The position numbers and the translations under genes were made by a program. A stretch of 19,919 nucleotides of DNA from Kriegella sp965368185 (GTDB taxonomy: Bacteria; Bacteroidota; Bacteroidia; Flavobacteriales; Flavobacteriaceae): positions 1-19,919 of the forward strand of contig CBDULZ010000093.1 of assembly GCA_965368185.1 (NCBI GenBank), read 5' to 3'. Shown here piece by piece: positions 15,935 to 19,919 of the stretch; within the stretch, counting starts at the first letter, position 1; each line of letters starts with the position of its first letter. Under the pieces are notes generated by a model that was not told the origin of the DNA, ran no database searches, and saw only the letters and a program-made list of their open reading frames with translations.

Positions 15935-16993
15935 ATGAATAAAAAGAAAACAACCAACATAGATTTTACTTCGCTTAGTGATACCGAAAAGGGAGCATTG
16001 AAAAGTAAGATCTATAAGTCCGTTGATCGTTTAAAACAAAGAAGATTGCATATTCGCTATGCGATTGGTACTGCGGCTTCGATTGCGGCTCTTTTGACCT
16101 TGGGCCTTTATTTTAATCGTCCCGTAGAGACGTCAATTACCGATTTTGTTAAGTCCGCTAAAAAGGTCGATGTAAACAGTTCCGACAAAGTCGTATTGAT
16201 TCTGAACCAAGGGGAAAATGTAGAAGTTGAAGAAGATTCATCCGATATCTCCTACTCGGCTACAGGTGAAAAAGTAAATGTTGGCGGTTCAAAAGTTGTC
16301 GATCAAAGTGCTACATCCTCAGAAAAGGAAACCATATTCAACACCGTGCTGGTGCCCTATGGAAAACGATCGAATCTCAGACTTTCCGATGGTAGTATGG
16401 TGTGGCTGAACTCAGGTTCGAGATTGGTATATCCCGCTGTTTTTAAAGGAGATAAAAGAGAAGTTTATTTAGAGGGCGAAGCGATTTTTGACGTTGCACA
16501 TGATGCTGACCATCCGTTTATGGTACTTTCCGAAAGCCAAGAGATCGAGGTGTTGGGTACGGTGTTCAATGTAAGCAACTATTTAGATGATACCCGAGTA
16601 AACACTGTATTAAAGAGTGGAAGTGTAAAGATTCAATACAGGTCCGATGTTGCCGGAAGGGTTGCAGAGAACATTAAAATAACCCCAGGTACATTGGCAA
16701 GTTATGATAAGAAGAATAGAAAAGTGACTTCTGAAAAAGTAAATGTCGACCACTATTTTTCATGGCGAGAAGGAGTCTTTATCTTTAAAAATGATAATCT
16801 CGAACATATTATGAAACGACTTGCACGCTACTATAATGTGAATATTGAGATTGAAAACCCAACCTTGGCCGGGGAGACTTTTTCAGGATATCTAGACTTG
16901 CGTGAAGATGTGGAAAAAGTCATAGGTATTATTAAGGAAACCACACCATTGGAGTATACTCAAATCAACGAAAAAAGAATAAGTATTAACTAA
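15935..16993 (+). CDS. FecR-family anti-sigma factor
   Basis: 352 residues. A short cytoplasmic N-terminal part (1-40) would hold the sigma. It is followed by one TM helix at about 42-60 (AIGTAASIAALLTLGLYF), then a periplasmic region. The FecR domain is at about 137-233 (VPYGKRSNLRLSDGSMVWLNSGSRL, then YLEGEAIFDVAHD and IEVLGTVFNVSNY, all family hallmarks). The DUF4974 domain is at about 280-350 (GVFIFKNDNLEHIMKRLARYYNV). The DUF4974 end is the part expected to touch the STN domain of the SusC receptor encoded 134 bases downstream. Ligand binding at the receptor would relieve inhibition of the sigma encoded at 11940. The N-terminal cytoplasmic segment is short but normal for this Bacteroidota group. 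Confidence 0.93.
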   Translation: MNKKKTTNIDFTSLSDTEKGALKSKIYKSVDRLKQRRLHIRYAIGTAASIAALLTLGLYFNRPVETSITDFVKSAKKVDVNSSDKVVLILNQGENVEVEEDSSDISYSATGEKVNVGGSKVVDQSATSSEKETIFNTVLVPYGKRSNLRLSDGSMVWLNSGSRLVYPAVFKGDKREVYLEGEAIFDVAHDADHPFMVLSESQEIEVLGTVFNVSNYLDDTRVNTVLKSGSVKIQYRSDVAGRVAENIKITPGTLASYDKKNRKVTSEKVNVDHYFSWREGVFIFKNDNLEHIMKRLARYYNVNIEIENPTLAGETFSGYLDLREDVEKVIGIIKETTPLEYTQINEKRISIN

Positions 16994-17042
16994 AAACCTG
17001 AGACTATATGATATAATGACCAACTAACCAATTCTAAAAAAA

Positions 17043-17101
17043 GCCAGAAGATGTTGGCCCATCTCCTGGCCGGAAAATTAACATTGCCAAATAATTTGGC
17101 A
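17043..17101 (+). promoter_or_regulatory. Two hairpins/dyads in the susC leader
   Basis: Hairpin A is GCCAG (17043-17047) with CTGGC (17066-17070), continuing after a 2x2 internal loop with GATG (17050-17053) and CATC (17060-17063), loop TTGGCC. Dyad B is the perfect 17-base palindrome TGCCAAATAATTTGGCA at 17085-17101, ending 26 bases before the susC ATG. No T-run follows either, so these are unlikely to be simple terminators. They may be an RNA-processing or stabilising structure, or a protein operator. Confidence 0.5.
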
Positions 17102-17127
17102 TCATTAACTCAACTAAAAACAAAATT

Positions 17128-19919
17128 ATGAATAAAATCGTCAGTGGCCCTGCTCTCGGGGTCAAAAAGACACCGATATGTAACCTTTTCACCCTTATGA
17201 AAATATTTGCTTTATTTATTTGTATCGGTCTTGGTTCGGTATATGCGAATAATACCTATGCGCAGACTAAGATAGATATAGACGTCAATGAAGTGACTTA
17301 TGAAGAGTTGTTCAAAGAGATCCAAGAACATAGCGAGTTTATTTTTTTCTATAAGGATGAAGTGTTAGATGCAAAAAGGAAAGTATCGATTCGGTTAAAA
17401 GAAGCAGAACTTTCCGCTATCTTGGAACAAGCTTTTCGAAATACTGATTTAGACTATAAAATCGATGACCGCCAAGTGGTTATCAAGAAAAGACCAAGCC
17501 CGCCCGTTGGAGCAGGCGATACCAAGGTGCAAACCATTGTACAGGAGTTTATGACATCAGGTACGGTTACTGATGGTGATGGTGTACCGCTGCCAGGTGC
17601 CAGTATTGTTGAAAAAGGAACATCCAATGGTACGCAGACCGATTTTGATGGTAACTTTTCATTGGGCGTTGAAAATCAAAATGCCGTACTGACCGTTTCT
17701 TATATTGGTTTTGCGACCGAGGAAGTAGCTGTTAACGGCCAAGAAAATATAAATATCGTGCTTAAGGAAAGTGCGGCAGGTCTTGAAGAAGTTATTGTTG
17801 TAGGGTATGGTACCCAAGCAAAAAAAGACCTAACAGGTTCGGTAAGTGTTGTTGATGGTGATGAAATTGCCGCACGAAGCACTACCAATGTTTCCAACGC
17901 TTTACAAGGTACTGTTGCGGGGGTCAGTATAACACGAAGTAACTCCGAACCTGGTTCAGGCAATGAAATAAGGGTAAGGGGCGTAACCACCTTGCAGGGT
18001 GAAAGTGCCCCCCTTATATTAGTAGACGATGTACCCGTTTCGAGTATCAATGATGTAAATCCGGATCAAATAGAGAGTATTTCTGTACTTAAAGATGGTG
18101 CTTCTGCCTCTATCTACGGATCAAGGGCCGCGGCCGGTGTAATTATCATTACCACCAAGCGAGGTAAAAGTGGGGTCTTTAATATGGGGTATAGCGGGGA
18201 ATATATTATCAATACCCCTACCGAAACGAGACAAACTGTGGGAGCGGTCCGTTACATGCAGATGGATAATGAAAAAGCATGGAACGACAATGGCAACGAT
18301 AATAACGAGTATCCTACTTGGTCAGAAGATTTAATTGCCAATTACCCAACGAATAGCGCTATTAACCCTGATCAATTTCCCGATACCGATTGGCGTAGTT
18401 TAATACTAAGGAAATCTGCTACGGGCTATAGACATAATATCTCTTTAAGTGGAGGCTCTGACAGACTGAAGACCAATGCGAGCTTCGGCTATGAATATCA
18501 AGATGCACTATATGACGGACGCGATTGGAAACGATATACGACCCGCGTAAACAACGATATCAAAATCTCCGATAAGATGGGTGCTAATTTAGATTTTGCA
18601 CTTAAGATAACAAGGGATGATCGCCCCATGTTAGACCCGACCGAAAGAGCCATACGTTCAGCACCCGTATATGCCGCTTTGTGGCAAGATGGTCGAATTG
18701 CCGAGAGTAAATCAGGCGATAACGTATATGCCGAATTGCACGAAGGCGGTTATAGTAACAGTGATACCTATTTGTTCTACGGAAAGGTAGGCCTATTTTA
18801 TAAGCCGATTGAAGACTTAAAAATATCACTAAACCTAGCGCCGAATTTTGAATTCAATAAGTATAAGCTCTTCAATAAGTCCATTCCTTATTGGGCGTTT
18901 AATGATCCTGACCAATTGGCCAACCCTAATTATATCGCCGGTCATAATGCCACCCAAACCTATCTTAACGAAGTAAGGTCGAACGACAACACTTTGACAA
19001 CCCAAGCCTTGGTAAACTATGATAAGATTATAGGTGACCATAACATAAATGGGGTACTGGGTTATGAGGAATTCTCCGCTGAATATGAAAGACTTGACGT
19101 AAGGGGTACCGAATTTGTTACTGCCGATTATCCATTTCTAAACCAAGCCCCTGTCGACAAGGTTTTTGATGATGGATCAAGTATTTCCGAGAATGCCTAT
19201 GCTTCGTATTTTGGAAGATTGGCCTATAATTATGATAGTAGATATTACATTCAGGGAACGGTTCGAAGAGATGGTTCCTCCCGTTTTGGAAAAGACTACC
19301 GATGGGGGTCTTTCCCTTCTGTATCAGCAGGTTGGGTGCTGTCAAATGAAACGTTTATGGAGTCCTTGGAATCCACTATTTCATTTTTAAAGTTAAGAGC
19401 TTCCTATGGTAGTCTTGGTAACGATCGATTGGGTAATTACTTGTATTTATCCGTCTTACAGTTCAGCAATACGTTAATTGCGAACGGAAACGACGTGGAG
19501 GCGGTGCGCTCTGCCGCGCAGCGATTTTTGGCGATTGAGGATGTGACTTGGGAAACGACCACCTCGTTGAACTTTGGTATTGACTTAAATATGTTCGATA
19601 GCCGCTTGTCATTTACTGGGGATTATTTTAAAAAGGAAACTACCGATATGCTGCTCGATTTGAGTATTCCGGCATTCGGAGGATATGATGATCCAACGGT
19701 AAACGTAGGAAGTATGGATACCGACGGATGGGAGTTGTCACTTTCTTGGCGAGACAATATTGGAAACCTAAAATATGGAGCTTCGGCCAATATTTTTGAT
19801 TCCAAATCAATTATCGGTGATGTCAATGGGAAACGCCTTTTTGACGGGAATATTCTTTCTGAGGAGGGCAGCGAATTTAGGTCATGGTATGGTTATTTAT
19901 CCGACGGTATCTATCAAAC
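17128..19919 (+). CDS. STN-domain SusC/RagA-type TonB-dependent receptor (3' end outside window)
   Basis: The frame is open from the ATG at 17128 to the window end (930 complete codons), with no stop. Domains in order: an extended signal peptide to about residue 46 (core IFALFICIGLGSVYA, then NNTYAQ), an STN secretin/TonB short domain at about 47-121, a carboxypeptidase-regulatory-like domain at about 142-212 (SGTVTDGDGVPLPGASI, FDGNFSLGV), the SusC hallmark EEVIVVGYGTQ at 220-230, a plug domain (VRGVTTLQGESAPLILVDDVPV, IYGSRAAAGVIIITTKRG), then the barrel, including RRDGSSRFGKDY and WGSFPSVSAGWVLSNE. The barrel of this family is longer, so the C terminus and probably a susD gene lie beyond the edge. 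The STN domain makes this receptor a signal transducer for the FecR encoded just upstream, as well as a TonB-driven importer of an oligosaccharide or other substrate. M24 (ATG at 17197) is an alternative start. Confidence 0.95.
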   Translation, partial: MNKIVSGPALGVKKTPICNLFTLMKIFALFICIGLGSVYANNTYAQTKIDIDVNEVTYEELFKEIQEHSEFIFFYKDEVLDAKRKVSIRLKEAELSAILEQAFRNTDLDYKIDDRQVVIKKRPSPPVGAGDTKVQTIVQEFMTSGTVTDGDGVPLPGASIVEKGTSNGTQTDFDGNFSLGVENQNAVLTVSYIGFATEEVAVNGQENINIVLKESAAGLEEVIVVGYGTQAKKDLTGSVSVVDGDEIAARSTTNVSNALQGTVAGVSITRSNSEPGSGNEIRVRGVTTLQGESAPLILVDDVPVSSINDVNPDQIESISVLKDGASASIYGSRAAAGVIIITTKRGKSGVFNMGYSGEYIINTPTETRQTVGAVRYMQMDNEKAWNDNGNDNNEYPTWSEDLIANYPTNSAINPDQFPDTDWRSLILRKSATGYRHNISLSGGSDRLKTNASFGYEYQDALYDGRDWKRYTTRVNNDIKISDKMGANLDFALKITRDDRPMLDPTERAIRSAPVYAALWQDGRIAESKSGDNVYAELHEGGYSNSDTYLFYGKVGLFYKPIEDLKISLNLAPNFEFNKYKLFNKSIPYWAFNDPDQLANPNYIAGHNATQTYLNEVRSNDNTLTTQALVNYDKIIGDHNINGVLGYEEFSAEYERLDVRGTEFVTADYPFLNQAPVDKVFDDGSSISENAYASYFGRLAYNYDSRYYIQGTVRRDGSSRFGKDYRWGSFPSVSAGWVLSNETFMESLESTISFLKLRASYGSLGNDRLGNYLYLSVLQFSNTLIANGNDVEAVRSAAQRFLAIEDVTWETTTSLNFGIDLNMFDSRLSFTGDYFKKETTDMLLDLSIPAFGGYDDPTVNVGSMDTDGWELSLSWRDNIGNLKYGASANIFDSKSIIGDVNGKRLFDGNILSEEGSEFRSWYGYLSDGIYQ

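Noticed and set aside
17700..18050. 116-codon minus-strand frame
   Set aside because: It is antisense to the plug region of the SusC gene, whose reading frame carries clear family motifs.
1..19919. CRISPR arrays, tRNA/rRNA genes, insertion sequences, phage genes
   Set aside because: I looked for repeat-spacer periodicity, cloverleaf-like segments, transposase motifs and terminal inverted repeats and saw none.

Overview
The window looks like chromosomal DNA of a Bacteroidota member, most likely a marine Flavobacteriaceae. This rests on the AT-rich sequence, the absence of clear Shine-Dalgarno sites before most starts, the ECF sigma / FecR-DUF4974 anti-sigma / STN-SusC trio found in this phylum, a POTRA-less Omp85-type barrel and DUF547. 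I cannot name the genus. No rRNA, tRNA, CRISPR array, insertion sequence or phage gene is visible.

Layout. (1) 1-1125 is the 3' end of a TPR-repeat protein, closed by a hairpin terminator at 1190-1216. (2) 1396-4407 holds a 12-TM RND/MMPL-type transporter on the minus strand. It is flanked by two very small plus-strand membrane peptides (35 and 44 aa) that are about 40% identical to each other without gaps. (3) 4630-6591 holds an Omp85/BamA-like outer-membrane barrel converging on an exported DUF547 protein. (4) 6808-8589 is a tight pair: a family-2 glycosyltransferase (TIGR04283-like) and a two-domain VOC/glyoxalase-fold protein, 3 bases apart. (5) 8848-11481 encodes a cytoplasmic GH63/MGH1-like (alpha/alpha)6-barrel glycosidase.

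(6) 11940-19919 is the most notable part. It runs: ECF sigma factor, membrane-anchored FMN_bind-type protein carrying a TGAT flavinylation motif, Tat-signal FAD-dependent oxidoreductase with a C-terminal discoidin-like domain, FecR-type anti-sigma factor, and STN-domain SusC/TonB-dependent receptor (cut off by the window end). The sigma, FecR and STN-SusC genes form a trans-envelope signalling relay, in which ligand at the SusC leads to FecR releasing sigma. What is unusual is that sigma and anti-sigma are separated by two genes that look like a periplasmic electron-transfer pair. A similar 28-bp DNA element sits after the sigma gene and before fecR, and further dyads lie upstream of fecR and susC. 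My inference is that an imported substrate induces its own extracytoplasmic oxidation or reduction, with electrons passing between the Tat-exported FAD enzyme and the FMN protein at the membrane. A susD and catabolic genes would be expected just past the right edge.
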